Shown: positions 21,439 to 33,700 of the stretch, piece by piece
How the letters are laid out: each line of letters opens with the position of its first letter
How positions within the stretch are numbered: position 1 is the first letter of the stretch
Source of the DNA: Akanthomyces muscarius
Lineage: Eukaryota > Ascomycota > Sordariomycetes > Hypocreales > Cordycipitaceae
Assembly (NCBI RefSeq): GCF_028009165.1
Contig: NW_026611617.1
Coordinates: 1,002,001-1,066,000, forward strand
DNA: 64,000 nt
Direction of reading: 5' to 3'
Notes under the pieces: generated by a model
Seen by the model: only the letters and a program-made list of their open reading frames with translations
What the model was told of the DNA's origin: nothing
Databases searched by the model: none
Translations under genes and position numbers: made by a program

Positions 21439-22747
21439 TCAACCCGTCCAGCCAGATGGGTCGAATGCCTTCTGTGCAGCTATATCCAAGTTCGCCCACA
21501 CCTTTTTGCATGGCTTGGTGGCAAGACAATGGCGCTTAAGGGCGTCTTTTCGGGAACAGGTTGTCTTACAAATTCTGCACTGGAAGCCGAGGTCGGGGTG
21601 CTCCCACAAAGAGACGTTTGCGTCAATCCACTTGAGCACCTCACCTCTATATACATATTAGCAGACTGCGTTTGTCTTCAAGGCATGGTAGAAGCCCCTA
21701 CCGGGTTATTTTCGCAGAGTAGTCGGGTTCTATTGCAGGAGAGTACATATAGACTGACATATCAAGCAAAGCAGGAGGAGCCACGCCCGTGGTATGGTCA
21801 ACCTGGAACGGCATGTCGCCAAGTCGTCCTCGCGAGTACAACTCATTGGCCGGAAGACGTCCAAACTTCTCTGATGGAACCATTGCGCTGGAGTTCTCTC
21901 CAGGAACGGCTGGTAGATATGCAGTATCAATAGTTGGCCCATCAGGAATGCCAAACGCCGCGTGGAAACCCGCGTCCATTGAGGCTGGGCCACCTTCTAC
22001 GGCAGATTCACTTGGGAAAGTATAATCAAAGCTATGAGCGCCGTTGATACTGATATTGTCATTATTAGTGGTTTGAAGGGTTTACGGTAAGCAATGCAGC
22101 AGGTCTCGTGAGCCATCGCGTTGACCTAAGCGGAAATCCGCCGAGCAAGGTAGGAGAACATCGCCTTTCCTAGGCGAGAGCTACAAGTGATTCATTTCTC
22201 GACGCGTAGAAATAACCACTGACCTACCTGACTGCCCCATCTGTTTTTTTTGCTCTTGCTGCATTGCGCAGTGTGATATCTTTTCAGCTCATTCGTACTC
22301 CGTACGATAGTCCACAGGACTAAACGCGATCGGCGGTGCGATCCTTGTATTCTTCTGAACACTAAATGTTCTGGGGCAGTGGGCTCGAGTCTGACTCCGG
22401 TTCAGGGTGCTCGGCCATCTCCTATGGTGTGCTGTCGGTTGCCTATGGGCAGCACACAGTATCGTTCGTTATCGTGTAACACCGCCTTGACCTGGACCCT
22501 AGCATAGTTAATTCATTTACAGGGTCACTCACATTGAACTTGGTAATTGGCGGGGCAAATCTTGTCCTGTTGCTTCGGATTCCGAGTGGTTGTTTCCCGC
22601 ATGGGATCGATCGAAATTTTGGTCGTTGGACCAGTACTCGCCGGGGAAATCGTCCTGATTTGGCCAATAACTCTGAGAATCAAGAGGCGCTTGCTCGCTT
22701 GTCGCATCACCTTCGAGGCCCGCTGGCGGTCGAAATGCGTCAGACAT
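21439..22747 (-). CDS. Small zinc-finger-like protein (C2HC variant), 3 exons
   Basis: On the minus strand: exons 22747..22533, 22049..21702 and 21646..21439; 256 residues. The splice donors are GTGAGT and GTAGGG and the acceptors follow CTAATAATG and CTAATATG branch-like motifs. All three frames join without a stop and total a multiple of three. The N-terminal two-thirds are acidic and polar without a fold I recognise. The last exon has FQCRICKTTCSRKDALKRHC, which has the C-x2-C-x12-H spacing of a C2H2 finger. The final ligand would be a Cys (H-x6-C) rather than His. A DNA-binding regulator is likely but not proven. Intron 1 (483 bp) is long for this window, so an extra exon could be hidden in it. 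Confidence 0.6.
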
Positions 22748-23562
22748 TACTTCTCGGATGAACGGTTGAGTCCAAGGTTCACAGGGCCTGGGCGGAACAA
22801 GTCGCTGCTACTTCAAGCAGTGGACACGAGTGGGATGCACCAAAAGGGCAGTACTACAACTGGCAAGGTCAGCTCGTAATCTTGCAATAGGCGTGATCAA
22901 AGTCAGGTAGAGAGGTAGTCGATGCTACGTGGTAATATTATGGGAAGGCGAGTGCTTTCTTTTATAGACAACACTATTCCGTGAATGCGCACCTTGGCAG
23001 CAGGGTGCAGTAGTCGGCTATGGCTGGGGAAGAAAGAAAGACAGAGAAGGAGGAGGAGGAGGAGGAGGGGGAGGAGGAGTGTGGTGGTGGTGGTGGTGGT
23101 GGTGGTGGTGGTGGTGGTGGACAGGTGGATACAGAAGGACTACGCCTCAGTGCCCGATCAACGTGGTGCACCAGCCTTGGAACAATATTGACGTGGCAAG
23201 CGTGAATAGAATTCAAAGTCTGGCCCATGATGCACGAGCCAGAGTGCCGCGTCGCGCGTTCCAAACGGCCAAGAGGCAAGACCGCGCGAGCAGGCACCCG
23301 CCAACGCAGCCTCGACTACTCAATTGTAGTCGTTCAAGGGAACGGTCGAGGCCAATCTTTTCCAGGCGCAACTACTTGTCGATGCAAAAGAAGAGCGGAT
23401 CTTCGATGCAATTTGATTTTCAAAACGACTCGCTCAAAATTAAACATAAAATACACGCGGGGTATCCTTCCTGCAAATAGCCAAATCATCAACCCCCTCG
23501 CTGAATACACACTACAAACAACCCGGCAGGACACTCACTCAATCCCACATCATCCTGAACTG
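22748..23562. other. Intergenic with trinucleotide microsatellite
   Basis: Promoter side of the zinc-finger-like gene and 3' side of the large protease-like gene. It carries a (GAG)n/(GTG)n tract at 23046-23120. No supported gene. Confidence 0.5.
23046..23120. repeat. (GAG)n-(GTG)n microsatellite
   Basis: A run of GAG triplets (about 23046-23078, interrupted by GGGGG) passes directly into about 13 GTG triplets (23081-23120). This gives a strand-asymmetric G-rich tract about 300 bp upstream of the zinc-finger-like gene. Likely slippage-prone and polymorphic. Confidence 0.9.
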
Positions 23563-26500
23563 TCAACTACTCACATCGATCCCCTGCTTCACAGCCACGC
23601 CCATATTCAACTCCGCCAAACCCCTCGTTAGCCTCCCCATGTCCATCACCGGCGATACCCTCGCCACTTCCTGCACCAGGGCCGGCGCCTCCTCCTCTTC
23701 TTCTGCCCCCTCATCCACACCATTCCACGCACAGCTATCGGCTTCGTCCTCCAGCACCACCACTGGCTCCCCACCCGGTAGCTTCACCTCTGTAGCATTC
23801 AGCGTCTGCGCAATGTCCAACATCAGCACATCCATAGGGCAGATATACGCGACCCTCTTCCGCTGGCTCCACGCCAGAACGTGTCCGCAGAGCGTCCCGT
23901 CGTGCGCGCCCGTGATCCACGCGCCGCTGTCGCCGGGAATTCCCATGGCGTGCTTCGCCGCTGCGTCATCCGGACTCGCGACCTGGTACGTGTGGCTCGG
24001 GGAGACACGTCCGTATATCTTGACGCTACAAAGCGCGGGTAGGATGCGCCCCTTTTGCAGGCCGCTCGTGCGCGCCACGCACTGCACCTCCTTGCCGGGA
24101 AGGGCTGAGGACGGCGCGAGCACAGTTGGCTGCAGCGGCCTGGCGGCGGCCGTGAGCATCTGGTTGTCCGCCGGCAGGCGGTCGTGCCCAAACTCAAACA
24201 GCGCCCAGTCGACTTCGTGCACGAGGCCATTGTCGCGCCGGCGCCGTATGCCGCTCGACGCATACACGGGGCCGAGGCTAAACGTGTCGAGGTGGTCTTC
24301 GTCCTCCGTCTCGGGGCATGGGTAAAAGCCCTCCTCGACATCGTCTAGCGCCGGCTGCGTGACCACATATCCGTCGCCGCAGCCGGGTTCAATGCCGGGA
24401 ATGTCGCCAGGCTCCTCCTCCTCCTCCTCCTCTTCTTCGCTCTCGTCGCCGTATTCACTCGTAATGTCCGTGTCAGAGTACGGTTCCGATTCCGTGTCCG
24501 ATAGCTCGTAGCCGTCGTCGTCCTCTTCCTCATCCATGCTGTCGAGTTGCGACGAGCTGTAGGTGGCTGGGATCGCTGCGCTGCGGCGAGTCTCCTGGGC
24601 GCTAAAGTCACGGTCCGGGTCGTCGAGCATGTGATGCACCGTCATGCCGTACGTCTTGCCGTCAACAGTCACCAGCCCACCAAAGCTCACAGGCGGCAGA
24701 TGGCGATCCCCGATCCAGGCACCAATGCTAGCACCGTTTCCCGGACGTTCTTGATACTTGGGGTTCACGGCCTCGACCTCGTCGTCGTCCGTGGCCATGG
24801 AGCGATGCACCGAGTCGGTAACGTGGCGGGATCGGACAACGTGACCACGGCACACTTTGAAGGCAAATCCCGTAGATCCGTCAAAGAGGTCCCCGACACG
24901 CTTCTTGAGAATGGCGCGCACCTTGCCGACGGACGAGCAGACGACGAGCACCGTGGGCTCCGTCTGCTGCGGGCTGAGGCCGATGGATTCGAGCGAGATT
25001 TCCACAGATTCAGGGTGCTTGCGGTAAAAGTGGCGAAGAGCCTGGTTAATTTGCGGCATGAGAATCGTGTTCCACTTCTCGACCGCCTCGGTGGGCAGCG
25101 GCACCTGCGTGTATAGCTTGAGCTTCGGTTCCTTGGCTGTAGACTGCGGCTGCGGCTGCGGCACATGTTCGCTGACAGGGTCCATGATACCCTCAGAGCC
25201 CACGAACGTCTGCGCCTGCGATAGAGAATGAAGAGATTTGGTTTTGAAATCACTCGGCTCGGCCTGCCGAAGCGCCTCACGCTGCGCCTCCTCTTGAGTA
25301 TCTGTATTTAGCCTTTGCTCCAAGCCACTGACGCCATCGAGAATGCAGCACGTCTCGAGGAACCGGCTGACGCGCATCTGCACCTGCGACAGCAGCGTCT
25401 CGCCCGTGGCCTCGCCAGCAATCTCCAGGTCGACAGCCTCCCAGCACGCATGCACCGCCTTGGTGTACAAGCCGCCACACTTGACCTTGAGTCGTTCCAT
25501 GGCGGATGTAAACGCGACTCCGCTAGCATCAGCAGGCAGTGTCTCGATGCTGGTCCAGAGACCAATAGAAAGTAGCATCATAGACAGCGCATACAGCTCC
25601 AGCACCCGCTCATCTGTATTCTTAGCCAGCGGCGACTTAGGCAAATAGCGGGGGTCCAGCGGGTGATGCAGCGTGTCTTCAGTTTTGTCTTCCGAAAAGA
25701 TGTCAAACGACGAGACGAGCGGCCGGCGCACGTCAACAACTGCATTGGGCGGTTCGCCGTCCGTGTTGGCTTTGTTGCAGAACGAGATATTATCTTCCGT
25801 GAGCTTGCCGTGCGTCACGCCGCGAGCGTGCATGTCAAAGACTGTATTAGCAAGGTTGTATGCGAGGCGAAATTTAGCTTCCAGCGGCGGCTCCATGGTC
25901 GAGGACGCAAGCAGCGTGCGCAGCGTCGAAATCTCGTGCGACGAGCTCTTCTTGTAGCCCTCAATGATGGCCGAGTCAAAGGGCGACGGGAAGCGATAGA
26001 CCAGCCCAAACCTCGAGTTCTCCATGTCCTCAAAGTAGCCCAGCAAACGCGGCAGACCGGACCACGCCCCTGGAGCGCGCTGCGAGTCTTGCTGCAGACC
26101 GGCCGACAGCTTCTCGAAACGCGCCATGGGCGGCATGATGCCCGTAGTCGAGTAGATGGGGTCAAACGTGGCGAACTCCAGTAGCAGCGGACCCCACGGC
26201 TGACGCGTGCGGCCCTGTGCCATCTCTGAATATGCCGTCTTGCTCATGAGCACGACGGCGCGCTGCGAAGCCACGTTGGCAGGCAGATCTCTGGCGGGCA
26301 GAATCTCTGTGAGTTGCGTGGGGTCAATGACCTGGGGCGTCTTCATGCGCGTCGACTCGAACGCTCTATATTCCTCAACGCCGGGGCCCTTGTGCAGTCC
26401 ACCCTTGGAGACTCTCCTCATCGCCGCGCCGCGCGTCCTCGAGAGATCGTACAGCGTATCGACAGACGCGGTAAAGTCATTCACCAAGTCCTCGAAGCGG

Positions 26501-26898
26501 GCGCGATCCCACTGCACCATCTTTTCCTTTTTGTCCGCGCCGCCTGCACTGCCGCCGCTGCCGCCGCCGCTAAGCCAGAGCTGCTCGGCCTCGGCGAGAA
26601 TGTCCTTGATGGTGGACATGATGCTGCCGACAACCTCGCTCAGGCCGGCGCGCGACAGCGACTCGTCAATCTCGGCGGCCTGCGCGGCGGGGTCGGACCA
26701 CTCGAGACCCCAGCTGACGAGGCGGTCCTTTTGGATGCGCAGCTTGCGGTGCAGGCCGGTGACGTCGGGGTCCTGCTGCTTCTCGCGGGGTACGGGCGCC
26801 TGGACAAAGTCGCTCGACTTTTTGGTGTCGTTGTAAAGGCGGGAAAGGCGGCGCTGAAAAGGCAGCTGGAAGCCGCCCGCGGGGAGTAGCGCCTCCAT
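23563..26898 (-). CDS. Pseudokinase plus trypsin-like serine protease fusion, incompatibility-type protein
   Basis: A single exon of 1111 residues with no signal peptide. Residues 1-160 are helical with a HeLo-like flavour ([14 protein letters not shown], then an amphipathic helix). Residues about 230-520 look like a kinase fold with a broken active site: THGKLTEDN replaces HRDxxxxN (about 362-370), and the DFG position reads SFD. From about 725 to 1040 is a chymotrypsin-like protease core: VHHML (His755/756), EVDWALFEF (Asp897) and GIPGDSGAW (Ser991). A Glu/Asp-rich insert (about 788-830) lies between His and Asp. So a complete His-Asp-Ser triad seems present behind a pseudokinase. Comparable multidomain proteins occur in fungal programmed-cell-death repertoires. 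The HeLo assignment is tentative; the protease motifs are clear. Confidence 0.7.
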   Translation of the reverse strand: MEALLPAGGFQLPFQRRLSRLYNDTKKSSDFVQAPVPREKQQDPDVTGLHRKLRIQKDRLVSWGLEWSDPAAQAAEIDESLSRAGLSEVVGSIMSTIKDILAEAEQLWLSGGGSGGSAGGADKKEKMVQWDRARFEDLVNDFTASVDTLYDLSRTRGAAMRRVSKGGLHKGPGVEEYRAFESTRMKTPQVIDPTQLTEILPARDLPANVASQRAVVLMSKTAYSEMAQGRTRQPWGPLLLEFATFDPIYSTTGIMPPMARFEKLSAGLQQDSQRAPGAWSGLPRLLGYFEDMENSRFGLVYRFPSPFDSAIIEGYKKSSSHEISTLRTLLASSTMEPPLEAKFRLAYNLANTVFDMHARGVTHGKLTEDNISFCNKANTDGEPPNAVVDVRRPLVSSFDIFSEDKTEDTLHHPLDPRYLPKSPLAKNTDERVLELYALSMMLLSIGLWTSIETLPADASGVAFTSAMERLKVKCGGLYTKAVHACWEAVDLEIAGEATGETLLSQVQMRVSRFLETCCILDGVSGLEQRLNTDTQEEAQREALRQAEPSDFKTKSLHSLSQAQTFVGSEGIMDPVSEHVPQPQPQSTAKEPKLKLYTQVPLPTEAVEKWNTILMPQINQALRHFYRKHPESVEISLESIGLSPQQTEPTVLVVCSSVGKVRAILKKRVGDLFDGSTGFAFKVCRGHVVRSRHVTDSVHRSMATDDDEVEAVNPKYQERPGNGASIGAWIGDRHLPPVSFGGLVTVDGKTYGMTVHHMLDDPDRDFSAQETRRSAAIPATYSSSQLDSMDEEEDDDGYELSDTESEPYSDTDITSEYGDESEEEEEEEEEPGDIPGIEPGCGDGYVVTQPALDDVEEGFYPCPETEDEDHLDTFSLGPVYASSGIRRRRDNGLVHEVDWALFEFGHDRLPADNQMLTAAARPLQPTVLAPSSALPGKEVQCVARTSGLQKGRILPALCSVKIYGRVSPSHTYQVASPDDAAAKHAMGIPGDSGAWITGAHDGTLCGHVLAWSQRKRVAYICPMDVLMLDIAQTLNATEVKLPGGEPVVVLEDEADSCAWNGVDEGAEEEEEAPALVQEVARVSPVMDMGRLTRGLAELNMGVAVKQGIDVSS

Positions 26899-27946
26899 GT
26901 GTGTCGGGTGGTGCGTGTTGGATGATTGGTAGTGGTGGTATGTATTTGGTGATGTATATTCGGTTATATGTAATCGGTAGCGTGTATTGATAGTGTGTAT
27001 TCGATGCGTATGTGTGCCTTATAGAAGGGCTCGTTGGTATTTGTCGGTCTTTGCGACAGAGGGCTCGTCTTGCCAGGCAGGCGTATTCCGCAGTCGCACA
27101 GCAGGCAGCCAGCGACCGACAGACTCTACGCAAGAGCGGGTATCACGGCGATTCTCGTAGTCGAAACTCGGTGCCTGGAGTCTGTGTGGCTATTGTGCCA
27201 TTATTCGTCCTCTTATCGTGCCGTCGGCTCGTCTCACGTCTGCGGCAGATGCGCTCCTGTCGTCGCGGCAGCAGTAGTCGCAGCTATACAGAAGAAAATA
27301 TGGAAAAGGAAATCGGAGCAATGACAGATGGATTAAAGATGGTAGAATAAAATAAAGCTAGCCGCCCGACTCGCATACAGATGGAAAATGCTGATGCCTG
27401 TTTGCAGCGAACGAATGTTGACCCCCCCGCCGCCAATCCATCTCCTTCCTCCCCCGCAAAAGGAAGCCGCTGAACCCTGCAACGGCTCCGGTTGGTCAGA
27501 AATCCTGCTGCCTGGCTGCGTCCCACCCTGCGCCACGGCTGACAGGCATTTCAGCAGCACGAGACATTGATAACAGCCTGAGACTATTTACACAAAAGAT
27601 GACAATCGGCCGAAAAAGTGATAAAGATGTCATATCACAGTTTGGCAGTCTAGCGAAAGTCTGTGAAAGGCTGGGTAGGTACAAGTACAACGGCTAAGAT
27701 GATGGGTAACGGTCTGTCCCTTATAGCCTGGAGTAGAGGTCAAGGTACGTTAAAGAGCTTGCTCTAGTTGATAAGCGTATGCCTCGATGACAACTAAAAC
27801 AAGTCGTACTTGATAGAAAATAGGGCAACTAATTGAAAAGAAAATTCGCATCACACTTCTGCTGTTGCGAGAAAATCTTAATATATATGACTTAAAATGT
27901 AATCGGGCTACGCCCACTCGTAAATACAATCCTCATCACAGCCTCT
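26899..27946. other. Intergenic, no gene
   Basis: 5' region of the pseudokinase-protease gene and 3' region of the secreted subtilase. AATAAA-like motifs occur near 27350. No supported gene. Confidence 0.5.
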
Positions 27947-30735
27947 CTAATCATATTTAATCACAAACCGGGTACCAATCGTGGTATCCCAGTCCTTGTC
28001 ATTGTTGGGGTCACCAAACACGCGCAGCGCACGCACCACAATGCGGTACTTGCCCGGCGGCGCATAGTCGCCATTGTCGAGCTGTCCGTCCCATGGATCC
28101 GTCACCGCGCCGCGGCTGCTGAAAAGCATCGGGAAATCAAACGGCTGGCCAATCGTCTTGTAGCCCTTGTACTCAAAGGTACCCTTGGGCGGGCACGTCG
28201 TCATGGGCTGCAGGTGGGCGGTAATGTTCTTGGAGCCGAGGCTCATGTTGATGACAAACTGCGGCAGACGCGTCTGCGGCGTGGCCTTGCCCGGGCCGGG
28301 GAGGGTAAAGGTCTGGTTGACGGGGAGGGCCTTGAGCTCCTTGTCGTCGCTCCAAGAGATCCAGCTGGCGTTGGGGTCCACGACGACATGGTCCTTCATC
28401 GAGCCGGATACACCCTGGTACGGCATCGACAGCGAGGTGCCGTCGGTGCCGTTGATGGTGACGAAGCCTGACCACACGGGCAGGCGCTTGGCGTCGGCAC
28501 CCTCGGGCGGCGTGGCGCTGATGTCGACCGACTCGGAGCCACCGGCAGGAATGGTCAGCTTGTCCTTGCTGAAGCTCAGCTTGGCGTAGCTGTCGACGGC
28601 CTCGTTGGGGAAAGGCTGCACGTGACTGCCCGAGGCACCGAGCGCGTACATGGTGTAGGCGGAGACCTGGCCGAGGTCGTAGGTGACGGACTCCTTGCCC
28701 GTGTTGCTGACCTTGAATGTGAGCTGCTTGACAAAGTTGGCCGTGTCGTTGAAGGCGAGGTTGGACGGCTCCAGGAGCGTCGTCGCAAACGCGCTGTCGT
28801 ACACCTGGATCAGACCAGCGCCCTGCTGCGGCACGGGGGCCAGCTTATCGAGGAACTTTGTGTTATCGTTGAACAGCTGCGGGTTGGCGTTGGCAGAGAG
28901 CAGGTTGGTAATGGTGGCGGGCGAGAGCTTCTTGCCGCGGACTTCAAGGAGCAGCGCGACCGAGGCGGCGACAAACGGCGTCGCCATCGAGGTGCCGGAG
29001 AGCACGGCCCAGGAGCCCTTGGCCGTGGGGTAGGTGGACAGGATGTTGCCGCCGGGGGCGCCGACGTCGGGCTTGACAAAGAGCTCCCACGAGGGGCCCC
29101 AGGTGGTGAAGCTGCTGAGGGCACCACCCGTGACGGTGTTTTTCTTGATGGAGAGCGACTTGCCCGACTTGGCCGAGCTGTTCATGGACACAGTCACCTT
29201 CTTGCCGTCCTTGAGCAGGCCGATGATGGTGGCGCCGTCCTCCGACGAGATGAGGCTGATGCCGAGAGCGAGCGGTGTGCCGTCGACCAGCATGCTCAGC
29301 GGATCGGGTTGGTTGTTGTAGATGAGGACATACTTGGCGCCCTTGGCCGTGGCAAAGTTGACCTTGTCGGCAAAAGCGCAGGTGCCGCGGTGAATGAGCA
29401 CAATCTTGTCGCTCAGGTCGGGCGTGTCGGCGGGGTAAGCCTTGCAGCCGTCGTCGGGCTTGGTGGTGTCGTAGCTGCCGGCCCAGACGTCGAGCGTCAC
29501 GCCATCCCAAGCATCCTTGGCGGAGCTGGTGGTGAGAAGCTGCTTCTTGTCGCCGCCGTCGACGGCGTAGTAGTTGACGTTGGCGAGCACAGGGGTATCG
29601 GTGTTGTCAAAAGAAGAAATGGACACGGCGCCCTTGCCGGTCGAGCCGCTGCTGGGGAAGAAGAGGCCGTCAGTGCCTTCGTTGCCGGCGGCAATGGTGC
29701 AAGGCACGCCACGGGCGACTATACGCGCAATCGTCTGAGCCCAGGGCTCATCGACCCAGCCAGAGGGGCCACCAATAGAAGCAGTGATGATGTCGGAGCC
29801 AGCCTGGTAGGCCTTGTTAAAGGACGAGATGAGCACGTCGGTGCCGGTGCTGCCGGAGCAGCCAAAGACTTTGTAGGCGCCGAGGGTAACGTCGGGTGCC
29901 GTGCCGGTAAAGTTGTACTCGTTGGGCTGGGCGGCAATGATGCCCGCGACGTGGCTGCCGTGGCCGCCGCAGTCCATGGGGTCGTTGTCGGGCACGGGGT
30001 GGTAGTCGCCGTCGCTGCCATAGTGGTCACCGACGAGATCGTAGCCGTAGCCGACAAGACAGCCCTCGCCAAAGCATCTGCCGAGAGCAGGGTGCTTGTA
30101 ATCAATCTGGATGTGTGAGCTAGACTGTTCGTGGATACTCAGGCAATGGATGACTTACACCAGTGTCGACAACAGCAACCTTGATGCCGCGGCCCTTATA
30201 GCCCTTGGCACGCATCTTGTCAATTTGACCCATGCGCTGGGCACTGCTGATGGGCTCAGCGCCATCTCGCGCGCTAATGGTGCCGGAGTCGCCTTTGTCG
30301 GCCAGCGCCTGCAGACCTTCGGTGGCCACCCACTCGACATTAGGGTTGGGGCGGGGCACCAACTTGACGGGCCAGATGTTCTTGACGGCGGGCAGGGCGG
30401 CGAGCTTCTCTGCCTTTTCGTCGGCGGTGTTGACGTCGTTTAGCTGGATGGAAACGCCCTGGAACAGCTCAAAGTTGAGGTCGACACGGACGGTGGCGTC
30501 CTGCTGGACGGCATCAAGAGCGGCCTTGTTGTTCTGCGGTCGCAGTCAGTATTTCTCTACACAAGTCGTTGTCTATCCCAATTGCGGCAGTACGTACATG
30601 GCCATCTTGGAACTCGATAATGAAAGCACCGGGAATGGCGGGCTGTGCCTTGTTGGGGTCGGAGTCGGTGTCTTGGCCAACAACCGCCGTGGCGGCGGTC
30701 GCCAGGAGCGTCAGGAGCGAAGAGGTCCTGACCAT
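27947..30735 (-). CDS. Secreted subtilisin-like protease, PR1C-like (S8A with PA domain), 3 exons
   Basis: On the minus strand: exons 30735..30598, 30533..30159 and 30106..27947; 890 residues. Donors are GTACGT and GTAAGT. The signal peptide MVRTSSLLTLLATAATAVVG is followed by an I9-like propeptide (residues about 35-120). The triad is Asp169 (VAVVDTG), His220 (CGGHGSHVAG) and about Ser544 (LSGTSMATPF). A PA domain is inserted before the Ser (SEDGATIIGLL region). A beta-rich Fn3/DUF1034-like region follows from about 600. Size and order match the large fungal subtilases called PR1C in entomopathogenic Hypocreales, which degrade cuticle and other proteins outside the cell. A TATATA lies about 130 bp upstream of the start. 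Completely intact. Confidence 0.92.
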
Positions 30736-33700
30736 GATTGCGACAGCTGCTGCAAGTCACCAGAAAAGAAAAAGAAAGGCGAGAACTTGTTGCCAAGTCG
30801 ATCTGGGGAGAACGAGAGTAGGAGCAGCCTCGGTGGTGAGCCCAACCGGGCGCACGGTCAGCTATATACTCCCCAAGGTCACGCTCTGGCGCATTATCGC
30901 GTGCCGGCCATGCCCCCTCAGCTGCTCCAACCCCAGCACGAACAAACGACGCGGACCTCAAAGGCCGGAGGTCAGGATGCAAGGTGACCCATGCACCTCT
31001 CCACCGGGCGCGGCGCCATGCAGGCGCATGTGCATCCCGTCTGGGCAGGTCGACAGATTGTGTTTTTGGGGGCAACACCAAGCTACATGCGTGCATAGTA
31101 CGAGGTCTGCTGGTGGTGGTGCCAAGACACCCTCCAACAATGCTTCTTCGCTGGGCTGTCCGACCCCTTTGGCTGGCGGCGTGGCCCAAGCCATCAATGG
31201 CGCCGCGCAAATTAGTGCGCAACGCTATCTTGTAGGGACCTACCTTATTGGGTAAGCTAGCGTCCCGAGAAAAAATTGGCAGACTGCAAGGGCTGGCAAA
31301 GCCTCGACTGTGGGTGCCAGCGAGGCTACGAGATTGTGCGAGGGCAGGTCCATTAAACTCATAACAGACCAGGTATTGCATTGTGCTGCGGGGTAGACGC
31401 TTGCGAGAGGATCTGGCGGAACCATGCAGGTCGTTGGCCCGCGTTGTTTCTCGTCGGCGAGGACAGGCCGGCCTGAAGGTACTGCTAGTTCGGAGGCGGT
31501 CCAACCCCTCAGCAGGCAATTGATTTCGCAAAACTGTAGGTGATAAATTCTAACTCGTGTGATGAGTTATCGGACTGCAGTGGACTCTACTGGCGCAATA
31601 TCGCCTCGACCGGCTGGTAGCCCATCCATCACGTACAGCTCCCCGCCTCACTCTAACCTGCATTGTCAGCTCGTCATCTCGTAGCTAGCACCATGTTAGC
31701 GCAGTGCCGGTCACCCTGGTGGAGAGACATGCCGAGTCAGCACTGCCTATGGAGTTGCCATTACTGCAACATTATGTGGTCTCTCATCATGAACCACGAG
31801 TTTTCTCGGCTAGGCCATTTCCAGTCACGCTCGTGATAACAGGATGGTATCTGCGGATTAGCGTGGGGGGAAGAGGCTTCTCCAACTTTGATCCATAAGG
31901 TTCCCTGTTCCTGGACATGTGGGACTGGCTTGTCTTGCTCGGGGAGGTCTGCACAGCTGGTCTTGCAGTACGGGGTACGGATACTGTGACGGGAAACAAA
32001 GTTGGCCTTTCTCGTCAAAGCCCTCGCCAGACGAAGCACCGTAGCCGGCTCTTGTCCATTTAGAGTCCATAGCACAATGCGGTGTAGAACGATGGGGTGA
32101 GACACTGTCGCAGACTGGCACAAGTTCTGTGCGCTGTCGATAACCCCGCCGAATCGGTCCATGGGGAACTCGTTGCATCTTTCCGTTGCCATTGTCTCTG
32201 CAGCAAGCTGAACAACTAGTCATAATTCATTATCCATCAGTTTGTTAGCCTTGGTCGGGGACGCAGGCGGCCAATGTCCGAAAAAGCAAAGAGCAGCACA
32301 ACACCAGCGCTAGCGTCTTGGCTGGGCGGACGGGAGGCACTTCTGTTGCGCCACATCCGAAAAGGGCTGGCCCTCGATGGTGGCCGTGAGATTGCGGTCG
32401 CCATCTTCTGTAAAGTCCGCGACACACGAGAACCCGTGTGATCCCGCTTTGTGCTGCAGTCTGTTTCCTGGCGACCGAACTGCTCGGAAGTCGTAATGCG
32501 AATTGCAAAACACTCAATTGCGTCGATTCTCGTCCGCTTGGGTCGTAGAGGTACTTTTTCCACGCTGGATCCCTCATTCCCCGCAAAAAGACTCCCGCAA
32601 TCCCGCTGCTGGGCGCGCAGACACAGTTAGTTATCCTAGTGAGCGATCCAAGGTGTTACGTACAGGCATTTCGCGTGACCCGGCTACCTGCTTCTAGGCT
32701 TGCAGCGCTCCGCCATCGCGAAAATGTGCTCCGTAGTACAGTCGCCGGCAACAAAGGTTCCCCGACCATGCTTGGCGGTTGGCGGGGAAAGGACCTTGTT
32801 GATAAACGGGCACTCCGTCCATCTTTATATTTTGCCTTGCGTCGCGATCGGTGTTTCAACGCATGCATGGAATACCTGTAGAAGTCTGCGATCATCGTCA
32901 AACTCCACAACAGTCGGCATCTTCCAGCGTTGCAGCAGCGAAGGGGTCACAGGTTCCAACGTAGCAAAAGAATTAAGCGTAAAAAGAGACAGCGATGATC
33001 TCTCTGTCAGGTCAGGCACTGCCGGCGCTCGTTCCACAGGCGGTGATTTTTTGTAAGCAGCTTCCTCTTTGGACTTGGGGCGGGTGGACGCGCAGGGCCG
33101 GGCCATACTAATGCTGTCCCCGCTGCTAATATGCCCATGTTGCTATGCGTTTGGCGTCGGGACGACAGGTTCCGCGAGTAATGGGGAAGTTCTCGATGAA
33201 GAAGGTGTATTCAGCTGGAAAGCCCGGGATGCAAGGGAAAGACGGTGACCAGTTTGCATTAGAAATGATTATGCAGGTGGAAAAGGGCGCTGGACGGGGC
33301 GGGCTTGACTGGTGGGCCAAGCAAGGGCCGACCGTTTGCTGGCTTGCCCATGCTGATTTACTAGGAAACAATGCCGCGTGCATCCGTGCATCAGTGATTG
33401 CATTGCTCGTACAGAGTATATTCTTGGACCTGTTGTGAAATCCGAAGTCTTTTTTTTTTTACTCCAAACTTGAGCTATTTAAACGAGTTGAAGCCTTACT
33501 CGTCGTAGCTGTCACCTTGCGCAGGCAAACGCACGTGCGCCGGCAGTGCAGCCCATCATTTCCAAAGATCGCTATTTTCAAAATCGGAAACAAACTGGCA
33601 GGATGTCAATTGAGATAATGGCATCGACTTTTCCGTTAAATGTCACGTTATCTTTAATGCCGTGAGACTCGACGTGGCCTCTCATCGCAATATAGCCATC

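Noticed and set aside
21186..22025. Plus-strand frames overlapping the zinc-finger-like gene
   Set aside because: Shadow frames. The minus-strand exons have splice sites with exact phase agreement and a metal-binding motif.
22780..22879. Plus-strand frame ending HEWDAPKGQYYNWQGQLVIL
   Set aside because: Reads protein-like, but a stop lies just upstream, no start or splice acceptor fits and no family is recognised.
23639..26889. Long plus-strand frames opposite the pseudokinase-protease gene
   Set aside because: Ser/Arg-rich shadow frames of a GC-rich gene without domains.
28622..30118. A 498-codon open frame on the plus strand antisense to the subtilase
   Set aside because: It mirrors the GC-rich third positions of the subtilase codons, shows only low-complexity Gly/Val/Ala sequence and no motif. 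A shadow frame.
33145..33438. 97-codon plus frame (MKKVYSAGKPGMQGKDGDQF region)
   Set aside because: Plausible composition but no recognised domain and no splice or promoter support.
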